Below, piece by piece: positions 43,919 through 56,654 of a stretch of DNA of 64,000 nt. Positions within the stretch are counted from its first letter, which is position 1. Every line of letters starts with the position of its first letter. Location of the stretch: the NCBI RefSeq assembly GCF_033115175.1, contig NC_084842.1, positions 27,487,549 to 27,551,548 on the forward strand, in the 5' to 3' direction. The stretch comes from Lepus europaeus. Its lineage: Eukaryota > Chordata > Mammalia > Lagomorpha > Leporidae. Position numbers and translations under genes: made by a program. The notes under the pieces are model-generated. The model had not been told where the DNA came from. It ran no database searches and worked only from the letters and a program-made list of their open reading frames with translations.

Positions 43919-44588
43919 ACAATTTTTTTTAATTCCATTTGTAAAATGATCAGAGCCTCACCTGGACTATGACCCTTCCAAAAGTGGAGGGACTAGAGGT
44001 GAGAAAGAAGAGAAAAGTACAATTTTGTTGAAAGACTGACATGGCTATTTGGAAAAGATGATTATTGGGCTAAGCTATTGACAGGATTGGAAGTAGGCAA
44101 CGTTGCTTTTGATATCAATTATCACCACTCCATCTACCAGCAAATGTAAATTCCTTACATGTGTGGAAGATAACGTGCCTAAAATGCATTTGCTGAGTAA
44201 GACGTTATCTTTTTTCTTTCTTTTGAAGCATGTTAGGAAATTGGTGCCCTAATGCTGCCCCCTGGTGGCTATAGGATCCCTTCCTCGTATAAACCTTCCT
44301 ATGCAGTGCCATGGGCCAGGAACCTAAGGTTCTGATTGTTTCACCATGTAGAAGATCTCCTTCCCACAAAGAATATTACGTTTGTTAAAGTTGCCCATGC
44401 AAATAATTTCTAGTGAATATTATATTCTAAATAATATAAAGGATGTTAAGTTAGTTTAGATGGAAGAGATGGTTTTCCCTTCTTTTAACTTTAACATTTG
44501 ATTTTTTTATACTTTATCCATTTGGCCATGAAGTCTGATTATAAATTTTTAATATGTAAGAAGGAAATGAGAGGCTGATGGGTTTTTT
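43919..44588. other. No feature seen
   Basis: Unique sequence; no repeat or gene recognised. Confidence 0.5.
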
Positions 44589-44910
44589 AAAGGTTTGTTT
44601 ATTTATTTGGAAGGCAAAGTTAGAGAGAGAGAGAGAGAAGGAGAGAGAGAGAGAGAGAGATTCCATCCTCTGGTTCACTCCCCAACTGGTTACAACAGCT
44701 GGATCTGGGCCAGTCCAAAGCTAGGAGCCAGGAGCTTCTTCTGGGTCTCCTACATGGGTGCACAGGGCAAGTACTTGAGTCATCTGCTGCTGCTTTCCCA
44801 TGCCGTACCAGAAAGCTGGATAGGAAGTGGAGCACCCAGCACTCAAACCAGTGCCCATCTGGGATGCTGGCGCTGCACATGGTGGTTTTACCCACTATGC
44901 CGCAGCAGGA
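44589..44910 (-). repeat. CSINE
   Basis: AAAGGTTTGTTTATTTATTT to ATGCCGCAGCAG. Confidence 0.88.
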
Positions 44911-45215
44911 GCTGGGGTTGCTTACAATGCTGTCATTTCATATCAGAGTATGATTCAAGTACTGGCTGCTCCACTTACAATCCAGCTCTCTACTAACGCA
45001 CCTGGAAAAGCAGCAGAGGGACTAAGCGCCTGGGCCTCTGTTAGCTGTGTGCAAGACGTGGCTGGAGTTCCAGGCTCCTGGCTTCAGTCTGGACCAGCCC
45101 CCGCTCTTGTAGCCATCTGGGGAGTGAATCAGCAATTGGAAGATCTCTTTCTTTCACTGTGTCTCTCCCTCTCTGTCTGTTGATCAGCCTTTCAAACAAA
45201 CAAATAAATCTTAAA
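44911..45215 (+). repeat. CSINE, old
   Basis: Abuts the previous copy. Body TGATTCAAGTACTGGCTGCT; tail CTTTCAAACAAACAAATAAA. Confidence 0.85.
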
Positions 45216-45454
45216 AGAGGGGAATAGGGTATGGTAATATGGCATGTAATACAGATATATATGATAGTAATATCCCCCGCCTAATTTAAAACTAAAGATT
45301 ACTTTTTAGCCTGACTTACTTTTTAAATAAAAGTTAAATTTAGCTTTCCTTCCTTTAGATTAATCTTACTTTCCATCTTGTAAAGTTTGAAAACTCGCAA
45401 GGCAAATCTAATAAAACAAATAATAGGCTTAAGCCAAAATTAGGATTTAATTTT

Positions 45455-45758
45455 TTAAAAAAGATTTATTTGTTTGAAAGGCAGAGTTACAGAGAGGCAG
45501 AGGCAGAGAGAGAGTGAAAGAGAGGTCTTCCATCATCTGGTTCGCTCCCAAATGGCCACAATGGCCAGAACTGGGAACTTTGGGCCAATCCGAAGCCTCC
45601 AGGAGCCAGGAGCTTCTTCCAGGTCTCCCACATGCAGGGGCCCAAGCACTTGGGCCATCTTCCACTGCTTTCTCAGACCATAGCAGAGAGCTAGATTGGA
45701 AGTAGAGCAGCCAGGACTCAAACCGATGCCCATATGGGATGCTGGCACTACAGGCGGC

Positions 45759-45794
<36 letters not shown>

Positions 45795-46167
45795 ACAGGC
45801 AGAGTGGATAGTGAGAGAGAGAGAGAGACAGAGAGAAAGGTCTTCCTTTGCCGTTGGTTCACCCTCTTATGGCCGCCGCGGTAGCGCACTGCGGCCGGCG
45901 CACCACGCTGATCCGATGGCAGGAGCCAGGTGCTTCTCCTGGTCTCCCATGGGGTGCAGGGCCCAAGCACTTGGGCCATCCTCCACTGTACTCCCTGGCC
46001 ACAGCAGAGAGCTGGCCTGGAAGAGGGGCAACCGGGACAGGATCGGTGCCCCGACCGGGACTAGAACCCGGTGTGCCGGCGCCGCAAGGCGGAGGATTAG
46101 CCTAGTGAGCCACGGCGCCGGCCATACAGGCAGCAGCTTTACCCTCTGTTCCACAGTGCCAGCCCAG
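45455..46167 (-). repeat. CSINE with a young CSINE nested inside
   Basis: Outer minus copy 45455-45762 and 46124-46167 (ends TTCCACAGTGCCAGCCC). The inner minus young copy starts with a 29-T run (about 45765-45793) and ends GCCACGGCGCCGGCC. The target duplication ACAGGC-GCAGCTTT is on both sides of the inner copy. Confidence 0.94.
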
Positions 46168-46489
46168 GATTTAATTTTTTTAAAAGTAATCTGAATACAT
46201 CATTTAAATGAAGGCTGTAAATTGATTTTAATTACTGCTATTGCCAATGTTGGATAGCAAAGTGATTAAGGCCATAAGTCAAAGCAATTTTAATAAAAAT
46301 CTTTTCTGAAGCAGAATTTTATATGACTTTGAAAAGTATTCCTTATTAAGTGAGATGATTGAACTTACATATAAGCTCAGCAGTTATAAAATTATTGCTA
46401 TTTCATGATCTATTTTATAGGCCTGTGTATACATTAACATTATTTTTGAAGCCAGAAACAATAAAATTTTCCTTTTAAAGAGAAAATCT

Positions 46490-46795
46490 GCTAAGATGGC
46501 CATTTGGCCCAGCAGTTAAGATGCCCCTCGCGACACCTACATTCCTATCGCAGTGTGCGGATTCCGGGCCCTCTCAGCTTCTGATTTCAGCCTCCTGTTA
46601 GGGTGCGCCCTGCGAGGCTGCAGGGGATGGCTCAAGTGGTTGGGCCACTGCCACGCATGTGGGAGACTGGGATTGAGTTCTGGACTTTTGGCTTCAGTCT
46701 GACTCAACCCAGGTGTTGTGGGCATTTGGGGAGCGAACCAGCGGACTGTCTCTCTCTGTGTCTGTTTCACTGCCTTTCAAATAAAAATGAAAATG
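46490..46795 (+). repeat. CSINE, divergent variant
   Basis: Body ATGGCTCAAGTGGTTGGGCC and GGCATTTGGGGAGCGAACCA; tail TGCCTTTCAAATAAAAATG; unusual head with CCTCGCGACACC. Confidence 0.8.
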
Positions 46796-46879
46796 ATCAA
46801 TTTTTAAATTTTTTAATTAAAAAAAGGATATCTATGCTTAGTTTTGGTTGCACAAACACTGAATCCTGAGGTGAATTTA

Positions 46880-48125
46880 AATCAAGCACCCACATATTTC
46901 ATTTTCAATTGAAAAGGAAATTTCTGTCCTTGATGCTTATTAAACCGGAAAAAAAAAACAACCTGCAGTTGACAAAGTTCTTCCTCTTCTCTCAAAGTCA
47001 AGTTCTCAAGCTGAGTAGAACAATCAGGGTAAGGGCCCCTCACCCAGTCATTCAGTGGTGTTGAAAGGGAGAGGAAACACTGCTCCATTTTGTCTGCAGT
47101 TCTTACAGGCAACTTTCAATAAGACTTTCTTCACCTTTAGGGTCAGAAAGCATTGGAAAAATTTCAAGATTTTCTTTTTCGATTTTTTTTTCCAAAAATT
47201 ATTTTCCTTTTAAGTCCACAAATCTTGCCAGTTGGAGTCAAAACATTTTTTCTGAGGCCTCGTGTTCACTTGTCCCACTAATTCCTGTGATGAAGTGTTT
47301 GCTAAGTAGGCTAGTTTCTGCTGGCATTCTTTTCTTCAAAGCACTCAGACAAATCTGCCTTGTTATTTTCCTGGAAGTACTTCTGCCAGTCACCTTTCAG
47401 CTCAGACACCGGGGTTGACAATGCTTCCTCTGCTGATCCACATGATTTCTCTACATACCAGGTCATGTTTGTGCCTTTGTCCAGGTTTTCTGTTTTTAAA
47501 ACATACTCAAGTGAATTGGACTTTGTTTAGTAGAGTCTATCATTTTTTTTAAATTTTATTTATTTATTTAGACAGGCAGAGTGGATAGTGAGAGAGAGAG
47601 AGACAGAGAGAAAGGTCTTCCTTTTTGCCGTTGGTTCACCCTCCAATGGCCGCTGCGGCCAGCGCATCGCGCTGATCCGAAGCCAGGAGCCAGGTGCTTC
47701 TCCTGGTCTCCCATGCAGGTGCAGGGCCCAAGCACTTGGGCCATCCTCCACTGCCTTCCCAGGCCATAGCAGAGAGCTGGCCTGGAAGAGGGGCAACCGG
47801 GATAGAATCCGGCACCCCGACCAGGACTAGAACCCGGTGTGCCGGCGCCGCAAGGCGGAGGATTAGCCTGTTAAGCCACGGCGCCAGCCATTTTTATAAA
47901 ATCGCTCAGTCATTTCGTCTCCAAGAATTGTTCACAGCAACACTTCCCTGTGAAGAAGCAATGTGCCGTGTTGTTGTTCGGATTTTTCTCACCATTGATG
48001 AAAATCCTCCTGGAGGCGTCCATTCGCAGGACACCACGGCACAGCCTGGGAATGCAGTCCCTCCAAGACATTCCTCTTGTTACCAGAGGGGAAGACAAAT
48101 GTTAGACGTATCTTAGCCTTGGCTT
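46880..48125 (-). pseudogene. Decayed hAT-family transposase-like sequence (SCAND3/ZBED/FAM200-like), split by a SINE
   Basis: Read on minus, fragments follow the order of hAT-superfamily transposase-derived proteins. A EKNPNNNTAHCF block with HREVLL in another frame recalls the family EKNP...THCF-HRE-L motif. REIMWISRGSIVNP recalls the VRWLSRG motif. SELKGDWQKYFQENNKADLS and KLAYLAN recall ELR...FL and KLAYLADIF. EKENLEIFPMLSD follows, then the C-terminal LNDWVRGPYPDCSTQLENL with TLREEEELCQLQ, which recalls the ENLTLREEEEL-EL start of the hAT dimerisation domain. Frames change often and stops are present, so it is dead. A young C-repeat SINE (47551-47889) interrupts it. It could be a genomic hAT copy or a retrocopy of a domesticated hAT gene; I cannot decide. 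Family assignment is from motif memory. Confidence 0.65.
47551..47889 (-). repeat. CSINE, young, inside the hAT-like fossil
   Basis: TTATTTATTTATTTAGACAG to AAGCCACGGCGCCAGCC, well preserved. It marks the hAT-like sequence as already present when young C repeats were spreading. Confidence 0.94.
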
Positions 48126-48344
48126 GTTTTAGGTGAATCTTTATAGCAGGAAAACATTGGTCTGTGAGTCACTAGTATTCGCAAATCTTGACAATGCATA
48201 CCAATGATATGTATTTGTAAAAATCTATTGACTCATCAACCCAAATAGGGAAGCTGATGTCTATCAGTTCATTACACAAAATTTTCCAGCGTTGTATGGA
48301 AGAAGTAAAAACATCTTTCTCCACCCCTTATGTTCCTTGACGTA

Positions 48345-48850
48345 TGCCCTGTGAATCAGACTGACAAAAAAACAGTTAACAGAAAAGTCACACAAATGTC
48401 ATTTCAGCTTAATTTTTACATGACATGAAGGCATTCCTAGAAAAGAAATGAAGAGCCAAAGAAGAAGATAGGCCTAAAACTTTGTATACCATCTTCAACA
48501 AAGAAAAACAAATTGTGACGTGATAAGACAAAGAAAAGGGTTTTAGGCTTCTAGGAGCTGCAAACTGGGGGAAGGTAAACAGAGAGAGGAAACTAAGGGA
48601 AGACACAAGTTAAATCAGTAAAGCTCGTCTGCGTAGGTCCATCTCAGTGCCAGTTTTCTGTCTTCTTCATGGCCATATAACTTCTCCAGGACAGGGGCTT
48701 TATGGCAGTCCTAGTTTCTCCTTTAGTCAGATAAGGAAAGCTCCAAGAAGGCTTGCTGAATTTCAAATGCCTTCCGCTCAAAATAACTCATGTGCCAAAG
48801 TAACGTATTTTGAGGTTGTATGTCCTGGTCCCCTCCAACATCCTGTGATA
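48345..48850 (+). repeat. Unnamed old interspersed repeat, copy B (longer)
   Basis: Begins GAATCAGACTGACAAAAAAA; continues GAAGAGCCAAAGAAG, ACCATCTTCAACAAAG, GGCTTCTAGGAGCTGCAAAC and GGGGGAAGGTAAAC, parallel to copy A at 40.9 kb. It then runs on through CCAAGAAGGCTTGCTGAATT and GTATGTCCTGGTCCCCTCC, which copy A lacks. Confidence 0.5.
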
Positions 48851-49204
48851 TGTCATCACTTTATCAACTTCAAGTGTCAAAGTGGAATCCAGCCATTTCT
48901 CACACTGGATCTTATCCTAGCATTTTGTACTCTGTAATTTTACATGCCGAGCTTATGAGTGGCTCAACTACATGATCTTTCCTTTTCTGAACAATTAGCT
49001 CAGCTAGTAAATAAATTGATACGATAAATCACATTCCCAGCAAATGTGATTCTGTTTGAAACAAGAGCTTTCTTCCCTTTCAGTTTCTAATAGTTGTTTA
49101 AAATAATCAGCACCTTTACTATCAAGTGGCTGTAATTTGTAGTTAAATTCTTTTCAAATGTTGGGGGGGCCCACTGCTGCATTTTAAAGAGTTTATCAAC
49201 TTTT

Positions 49205-49888
49205 TATTTTTTAAAATTTTTTTATTTGTTTAAAAGGCAGAGTGACACAGAGAGGGGGAAAGAAGGAAGGAGAGAGAAGAGATCTTCCCTCTGCTGAGTC
49301 ACTCACCACAGGCTTGCAGCAGCTGGGCTAGGCCAGGTGTAGCTAGGAGCCAGGAACTGTCTGACGCGAGCAGCAGAGACCCAAGTCCTTAAGTGCTTCT
49401 GATCCAGCTGGCTCCCAGGCGCATTAGCAGAAAGCTGGATCAGGAGCGGAGGCAAGGGAGGCCAGTGCTGTGGCGCAGTGGGTAAAGCTGCCACCTGTGG
49501 TGCTGGCATCCCATGTGGGCGCCGGTTTGAGTCCTGGCTGTTCCACTTCCAAACCAGCTCCTTGTCAATGTTCCTGGGCAAGCATCAGAGGATGGCCCCA
49601 AGTCCTTGGAACCCTGCACCCACATGGGAGACCTGAAAAAAGCTCCTGACTTCTGGCTTCAGCCTGACCCACCCCTGGTCATTGTGGTCATTTGGGGGAG
49701 TGAACCAGCAGATGGAAGACCTCTCTGTCTGTCTCTCTCTCTCTCCCTCCCTCTCTGTAACTCTGCCTTTCAAATAAATAAATATTAAAAAAAAAAAAAA
49801 ATGGAGGCAAGACTCATCTAAGAAACTCCAGTATGAGATGCTGGTGTCCTGAGCACCAGCTTACTCTGCTGTGCCACAATGCCCACCC
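49205..49888. repeat. Old minus CSINE with plus CSINE nested inside
   Basis: Outer copy 49205-49457 and 49802-49888; inner plus copy 49458-49801 (GAGGCCAGTGCTGTGGCGCA to A tail). GGAGGCAAG is duplicated at both junctions. Confidence 0.92.
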
Positions 49889-49995
49889 CACACCATCAAC
49901 TTTCTGAGTCGACACACAACATATAATAGAATAGGCCAACCTGGATCACCAGCCCTCCTACAATCCAGTGACAAGTCATTTTCTTCTTCTTCTTT

Positions 49996-50280
49996 TAAAA
50001 CAAAAAGTTTATTTATTCACTGTAAAAAGAAGAATGACAGGAAATGAGAGAGAAAATCTTACAGGTGCTGGTTTACCCCCCAAATGCAGGAACTAGCCAG
50101 AGACGGGTCAGGCCAAAGCTAGGAGTCAGGAACTCAATCTGGGACTCCCATGTGGCTGCAGGACCCAAGTAGTGAGTCATCACCTGCTACCTCTGTGGGT
50201 GCACATTAGCAGGAAGCTGAATTGGAAGCATGGAGCATCCCAAGTGGTGGCTCAACCTGCTGTACCACAATGCCAGCCCT
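49996..50280 (-). repeat. CSINE, old
   Basis: AAAACAAAAAGTTTATTTAT to TACCACAATGCCAGCCC. Confidence 0.87.
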
Positions 50281-50310
50281 TACAGTATTTGAAAAAAAAC
50301 AAGCTGTTTG

Positions 50311-50640
50311 GGGTTGGTGCTGTGGCGCAGTGGGTTAAAGCCCTGGCCTGAAGCGCCAGCATCCTATATGGGCACCGGTTCTAGTCCCGGCTGCTCCTCT
50401 TCCGCCCCAGCTCTCTGCTATGGCCTGGGAAAGCAATAGAAGATGGCCCAAGTCCTTGGGCCCCTGCACCCACGTGGGAGACCCAGAAGAAGCTCCTGGC
50501 TCCTGGCTTTGGATCGGCATAGCTCCGGCCATCGTGGCCATCTGGGGAGTGAACCAGCGGATGAAAAGCCACTCTCTCTCTCTCTACCTCTCTGTGTAAC
50601 TATGTCTTTCAAATAAATAAAATAAATCTTTAAAAAAAAA
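50311..50640 (+). repeat. CSINE, full length
   Basis: Head GGGGTTGGTGCTGTGGCGCA; duplication AAAAAACAAGCTGTT on both sides. Confidence 0.94.
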
Positions 50641-50797
50641 AAAAAGAAAAAAACAAGCTGTTCAATCTAATGGACCTGTCTTACTGCACCCTGCCATTCA
50701 GTGCTGAAAGATCTCTAACAAAATTGCCAATAGGCCATTTGATCATCATGAATGGTAACATTTTCACAACATGCTGGGTTACAAATATGCACTGCTA

Positions 50798-51110
50798 GGG
50801 CCAGCATTGTGGCCTAGCAGGTAAAGCTGCTGCCCATGATGCCAACATTCCCATATGGTTGCCATTTCATGTCCTGGCTGCTCCACTTCTGATCTAGCTC
50901 CCTACTAATGGCCTGGGAAAAGCAATGGAGGATGGTCCAAGTGTTTGGGTCCCTGTCACCCACATGGGAGACCCGGGAGAAGCTCCTGGCTCCTGACTTA
51001 GGCTTGGCTCAACCTCGGCTGTTGCTGCCATCTGGGGAGTGAATCGGCAAATGGAAGATCTCTCTCTCTGTCCCTCTCTTTCTGTAACTCTGACTTTTCA
51101 ATAAATAAAT
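50798..51110 (+). repeat. CSINE, old
   Basis: Head GGGCCAGCATTGTGGCCTAG; tail CTTTTCAATAAATAAATA. Confidence 0.9.
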
Positions 51111-51387
51111 ATTTATATACGTGTGTATATGTGTGTTGTTGTTGATTTCAATCACGGACTCTTGTGACCTTAGTGACACTTGCAGAACCCCAGGGTTCCC
51201 TAAAATCCTACTTGAGAAATCATTCAAAGATAGTGTGGCGGCTAAGAATCGCAGCATTTAAGATAGTGTGGTTAAAGAAGGCCTCTATGGTGGGTGCCTT
51301 CTGAACTGAGGCCTGAGTATATGAACCAGGTCTTTGATCAGTCAGCGTATCCCCACTATCAATCTTGAAATTCTCCAGTTCTTTTTT

Positions 51388-51438
51388 TTTTAAACAATTA
51401 TTTTACTTATTTGAAAGTCAGAGTTACACAGAGAGAAG

Positions 51439-51469
<31 letters not shown>

Positions 51470-51726
51470 GTCTTCCATCCTCTGGTTCACTCCCCAAATG
51501 ACCACAACAGCCGGAGCTGAGCTGATTCGAAGTCAGGAGCCAGAAGCTTCTCCCGGGTCCCTTATGGGTGCAGGGGCCCAAGGACTTGGGCCATCTTCTA
51601 TTGCTTTCCCAGGCCATAGCAGAGAGCTGGATCGGAAGTGGAGCAGCCAGGACTTGAACCGGTGCCCATATGGGATGCTGGTGCTGCAGGCTGGGCCTTT
51701 AACCCACTGCACCACAGCGCTGGCCC
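51388..51726 (-). repeat. CSINE
   Basis: TTTTTTTTTAAACAATTATT to ACCACAGCGCTGGCCCC; CTCCAGTTC flanks both ends. Confidence 0.93.
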
Positions 51727-52599
51727 CTCCAGTTCCTTTCAAAGTTGATTTTATTCATTCCTTTCATTATTTCATGGTGACAAAAAGAAATGTTCAGCAG
51801 AGTTTATGGACTTATGTGGCGACTGTAGAGGCTGTCACCCAGAGCTGTGCAGGTGCCCTGCAGCAGCTGTCCGGACTCAGCCAGCCTCGGCCAGCCTCAG
51901 CCAGCGCCAGGAAAACACCTGCAGCCCCGTAAGAGGTGGTGAGACTCACCATGTGGAGGAGTAATTAACCACCCATTGTTTGCCTCTCCTTGCATCTAGA
52001 TCACATTCTGCGCAGGAATCAGAATCAGTGTGGCAATAGAGTGTACCCTTCGTTTACCAATAATCAGTATTGATTATTGTTGGGTATTCCATCTTCAGTG
52101 AGGTATTCTTCAGTTTCCAAGGTGCCTGATACTTGCACACAAATCTGTGTCATTTAAACCTGTTCACTGCACACAGCTGCACTGCAAGAGGAGTGTAAAA
52201 CCTGTAACCAAACTCAGGCTTGCAGGACAGCCAGGCCAAGCAACTCACTGGTTGCTTCTGGGTTTAAATCCTCAGTGTGACTAGCTAGAGAAACTTGAAC
52301 TCTGGTTTTGCAACCAGACTCTGATCATTTGAGTCAGTAGTTGAATTCAAAACAGTATTGGATGCACACACCACTGTGTTACTCTATTATTGGCTTTCAG
52401 CTCAGGGCATTGGGAAGCTCCAGTATTTAAGCTGATAACCGGCTGGTGTTCTTGTTTTACTCAGGTGTTTTTTTATATGTGAAGGGTGGTTGTGCTTCAC
52501 TGTAGTAGTGAAACAATAGGCCATGATCCCTCTGGGTACAGATCTGGGATCACGCTCTGGAACTGCTAACAGACCCAAAACTCTGTAGCATAAGGACAA
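51727..52599. other. No feature seen
   Basis: SINE-free unique sequence, slightly G/C-richer than its surroundings; no exon recognised. Confidence 0.45.
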
Positions 52600-52885
52600 A
52601 ACGGGGGCAGGCCTGCGGCCCAGGGAATAATGCACCTGCATCCACTTGGATCCAGTCCTGGCTCATCTGCTTCCACTCCAGATTCTTGCAAATGTGCACC
52701 CTGGCAGGTAACAGATGATGGCTCAAGTACTTGGGTTCCTTCCACCCTTATGGGAGTAAAATTCTAGGCTCCTGGCTCCGACCTGGCCCAGTCCCTGCGG
52801 TTGCAGGCATTTGGGGAGTGAACCAGCAGATCTCTGTCCAGCTGTGTCTCTTATTTTCAAATAAAATGAAAATAAATAAATAAAT
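52600..52885 (+). repeat. CSINE, divergent
   Basis: Head CGGGGGCAGGCCTGCGGCCC; body ATGATGGCTCAAGTACTTGG; ends TTTTCAAATAAAATGAAAAT. Confidence 0.8.
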
Positions 52886-52978
52886 AATTATAAGGGAAAA
52901 AATGAAGGCAGACTTTATATTTTGTTGTCCCTGGTAAGGATCATCAGAATTAGTGAGACAAGTCATTTTTTAATATTA

Positions 52979-53000
52979 AATACACACACACACACACACA
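52979..53000 (+). repeat. (CA)n microsatellite
   Basis: About ten CA units (TACACACACACACACACAC). Confidence 0.9.
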
Positions 53001-53055
53001 TATGATTCTAGAGGAGCAAATCTGTAGTGAGACCCCAGGAACAATGTAGGTACCA

Positions 53056-53885
<830 letters not shown>

Positions 53886-55157
53886 CGGGAACAGCTTCCT
53901 CCAGAAGGTAGCAATGTCCAAAAAATGAAGGTTGGGAACCAAGGGGACCACGTAGACTGTAAGGTAAGACTCTTGGTGTCCTTCAGCAGCCACTAATGAA
54001 TGGTTTTATTCAGTGGACAGCTGGTGCCCGTGGTGCCCACAGTGGCAGTATCAGCAGCAAAGAGCTGCTTTAGCTGGGTGTGATAGCAGCTTGAACTCCA
54101 GTGGAAAGGAACTCACAGGAAACAGGGGTAGGAAACTCCATTGTAGAAAAGGCGCCAGCCCCACCCTCTTCAGCTGGGTTGTCTGGAAGAGTTTCTGAGA
54201 CAAATCCCTTGACCATTTTTCTTCTTGTAGCACAATTATTCGGGGGTCGGGAGGGTGGAGGGACTTGTGGAGAAAATGAGTGAGAATGGAGGGTGTGCTC
54301 CAGGACCCATGTAGCTGGCTGGCTTTAATGACTTATCCTATGCACAGTGACAAGATGTAGAAGGTCTCAACAACTGCTTATCCACCAATAATCATTCTGT
54401 GGGACATCTATTTTAACCTACCCAGAACACGTTTTCCTTTTTGTGACTGAAGCAACGCTCTGGAGAATTATCCCTGAGTAATAGAACTCCGGAGAACTAG
54501 CCCCCACACCCCCCCCCCCCCGCTAACACCCCCCTCCCCCTCCCCCACCCCCACCTCCAGCCATGTCATTCCAGTGGGGATGTTGATCAAGGTGCCCAGC
54601 TCAAGATACTCTGGCTGGTTCCAGGACATGTTGCTCAACTCCAGGGACAGATAAGTAACTGACCTTTGTTCTGCCGCCACAACTGTGAACTCAGGTGTGT
54701 GCCTCGCTCAAGCCGCGTTACCTTGAGACAGCTAAGAGCAATTGGCAGGAAGTTTTCCAAGCCGAAAGGAAATCAGAGTGTGTGGAACGTGACTTTGATA
54801 GGGGCCCCAGTTCGCCCAGGTATGGTGGCCTCCAACAGGAAGCTAAACAAAACTGTCTCTCAAACTGAGCCCCTGCTACGTGAAGGTGAGCCGGAGGGAC
54901 ACGGTGCTGTGAGCCTCATTTACTCGGACATCATCTGCTGATGATCTGGGGCTTTTGTCTGTAGAGACTTTGTTGATCTCTTCGTGAGATATTCTGACTG
55001 TGCTAACTTCATTCTGTATCCTTTAAAGGAATACACTTTGATTTATCCAAGTAATATCTGTCTGGTCCCTCATCAAGTCAAACCTACTGTTGATACTCAT
55101 AGATATGTAACTTCTCCTTGACCACCTTGGATCCTTTTTCCTAAGAATATGAATCTT
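53886..55157. other. SINE-free stretch after the C8orf33 pseudogene
   Basis: Holds the C-rich tract at 54.5 kb and an unexplained 91-codon open frame (54666-54941, plus) without recognisable motifs. The longest SINE-free stretch in the right half once the pseudogene is included. Confidence 0.45.
54497..54560 (+). repeat. C-rich low-complexity tract
   Basis: Runs of C broken by A and T (CACCCCCCCCCCCCCGCTAA and following). Confidence 0.85.
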
Positions 55158-55477
55158 GGCTGGTGCCACAGCTCACTAGGCTAATCCTCCGCCTGTGGCG
55201 CCGGCACACTGGGTTCTAGTCCCAGTCAGGGCACTGGATTCTGTCCCGGTTGCTCCTCTTCCAGGCCAGCTCTCTGCTGTGGCCCGGGAGTGCAGTGGAG
55301 GATGGCCCAGGTGCTTGGGCCCTGCACCCGCAAGGGAGACCAGGAGAAGCACCTGGATCCTGGCTTTGGATCAATGCGATGCGCTGGCCGCAGCGGCCAT
55401 TGGAGGGTGAACCAACGGAAAAGGAAGACCTTTCTCTCTGTCTCTGTCTACTCTGCCTGTCAAAAAAAAAAAAAAAA
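55158..55477 (+). repeat. CSINE, young
   Basis: Head GGCTGGTGCCACAGCTCACT; tail TGTC then an A run; duplication AGAATATGAATCTTG / AGAATATAAATCTTG. Confidence 0.94.
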
Positions 55478-55784
55478 AGAATATAAATCTTGATATAAGT
55501 AACATAAAATGTTTAAAACTGAATTGTTGTAATGGAAGTGCTTTGATAAAATTGTCTGCCGGAAACAGAGTCAGCACTCAAACCCAGGGACTCTGATATG
55601 GATGTAGAAATACCAAGCAGCCTTTCCCTATTTCTTTAAAAAAAAAATCCATGATTTTAGAATTATATTATCTGGGGTAAAATGTATGCTGTCATTGCAC
55701 TCGTGAGTACATTAATACTTCCCTGATACCTCTTTAGTATCCTTGCAATGATATTCTAGATGTGTAAAGTCAGTTTGATTTTTT

Positions 55785-56060
55785 TGAAAGATTTTATTTA
55801 TTTACTTGAGAGGTAGGGTTATAGACAGAGTTCACTGCTAGTTCACTCCCCAAATGGCCACCAATGGCTAGAGCTGGGCCTGTCTGAAGCCAGGAGCTTC
55901 TTCTGGGTCTTGCATATGGGTTTAGAGGCCCAAACACTTGGGCCATCTTCCACTGGTTTCCCCTGCCATAGCAGAGAGCTGGATTGGAAGAGGAGCAGCC
56001 GGGACTAGAACTGGTGCCCATATCAGATGCTGGCGATGCAGATGGAGTCTTTTTTTATAA

Positions 56061-56100
<40 letters not shown>

Positions 56101-56460
56101 ACAGGCAGAGTGGATAGTGAGAGAGAGAGAGACAGAGAGAAAGGTCTTCCATTTTGCCGTTGGTTCACCCTCCAATGGCCGCTGTAGCCGGCGCATCTCG
56201 CTGATCCGAAGCCAGGAGCCAGGTGCTTCTCCTGGTCTCCCATGCGGGTACAGGGCCCAAGCACTTGGGCCATCCTCCACTGCACTCCCGGGCCATAGCA
56301 GAGAGCTGGCCTGGAAGAGGGGCAACCGGGATAGAATCCAGCACCCCAACCAGGACTAGAACCCGGTATGCTGGCGCCGCAAGGCGGAGGATTAGCCTGT
56401 TAAGCCACGGCTCCAGCCGCAGATGGAGTCTTAGCCCACCACACCACAGCACTGACCCCA
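55785..56460 (-). repeat. CSINE with a young CSINE nested inside
   Basis: Outer minus copy 55785-56052 and 56420-56460; inner minus copy starts with a 32-T run (about 56068-56099) and ends AAGCCACGGCTCCAGCC. GCAGATGGAGTCTT is duplicated around the inner copy. Confidence 0.94.
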
Positions 56461-56654
56461 CAATTTGATTTTTTTAATGTCTATGATATATTTCACTGTT
56501 ATTATTAGATTGTATAATCAAGTGTTTTTAAAAATTCTGTGTCCTTGGCTGTTTGTTGAGCTATACTTAAGAGTTATAATTTAAAATTTAAGATGTATTT
56601 TTGCTCAGTAATAAGAAGTTGACATTTAACATTTATGAGGTCAGAGTCAGGCAA

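Noticed and set aside
46882-47112. 76-codon frame as a stand-alone small gene
   Set aside because: Its recognisable part is the C-terminal block of the hAT-like fossil; neighbouring blocks are in other frames.
54666-54941. 91-codon plus frame
   Set aside because: No recognised motif, no splice or promoter context, not reported as a gene; could be checked by transcript data.
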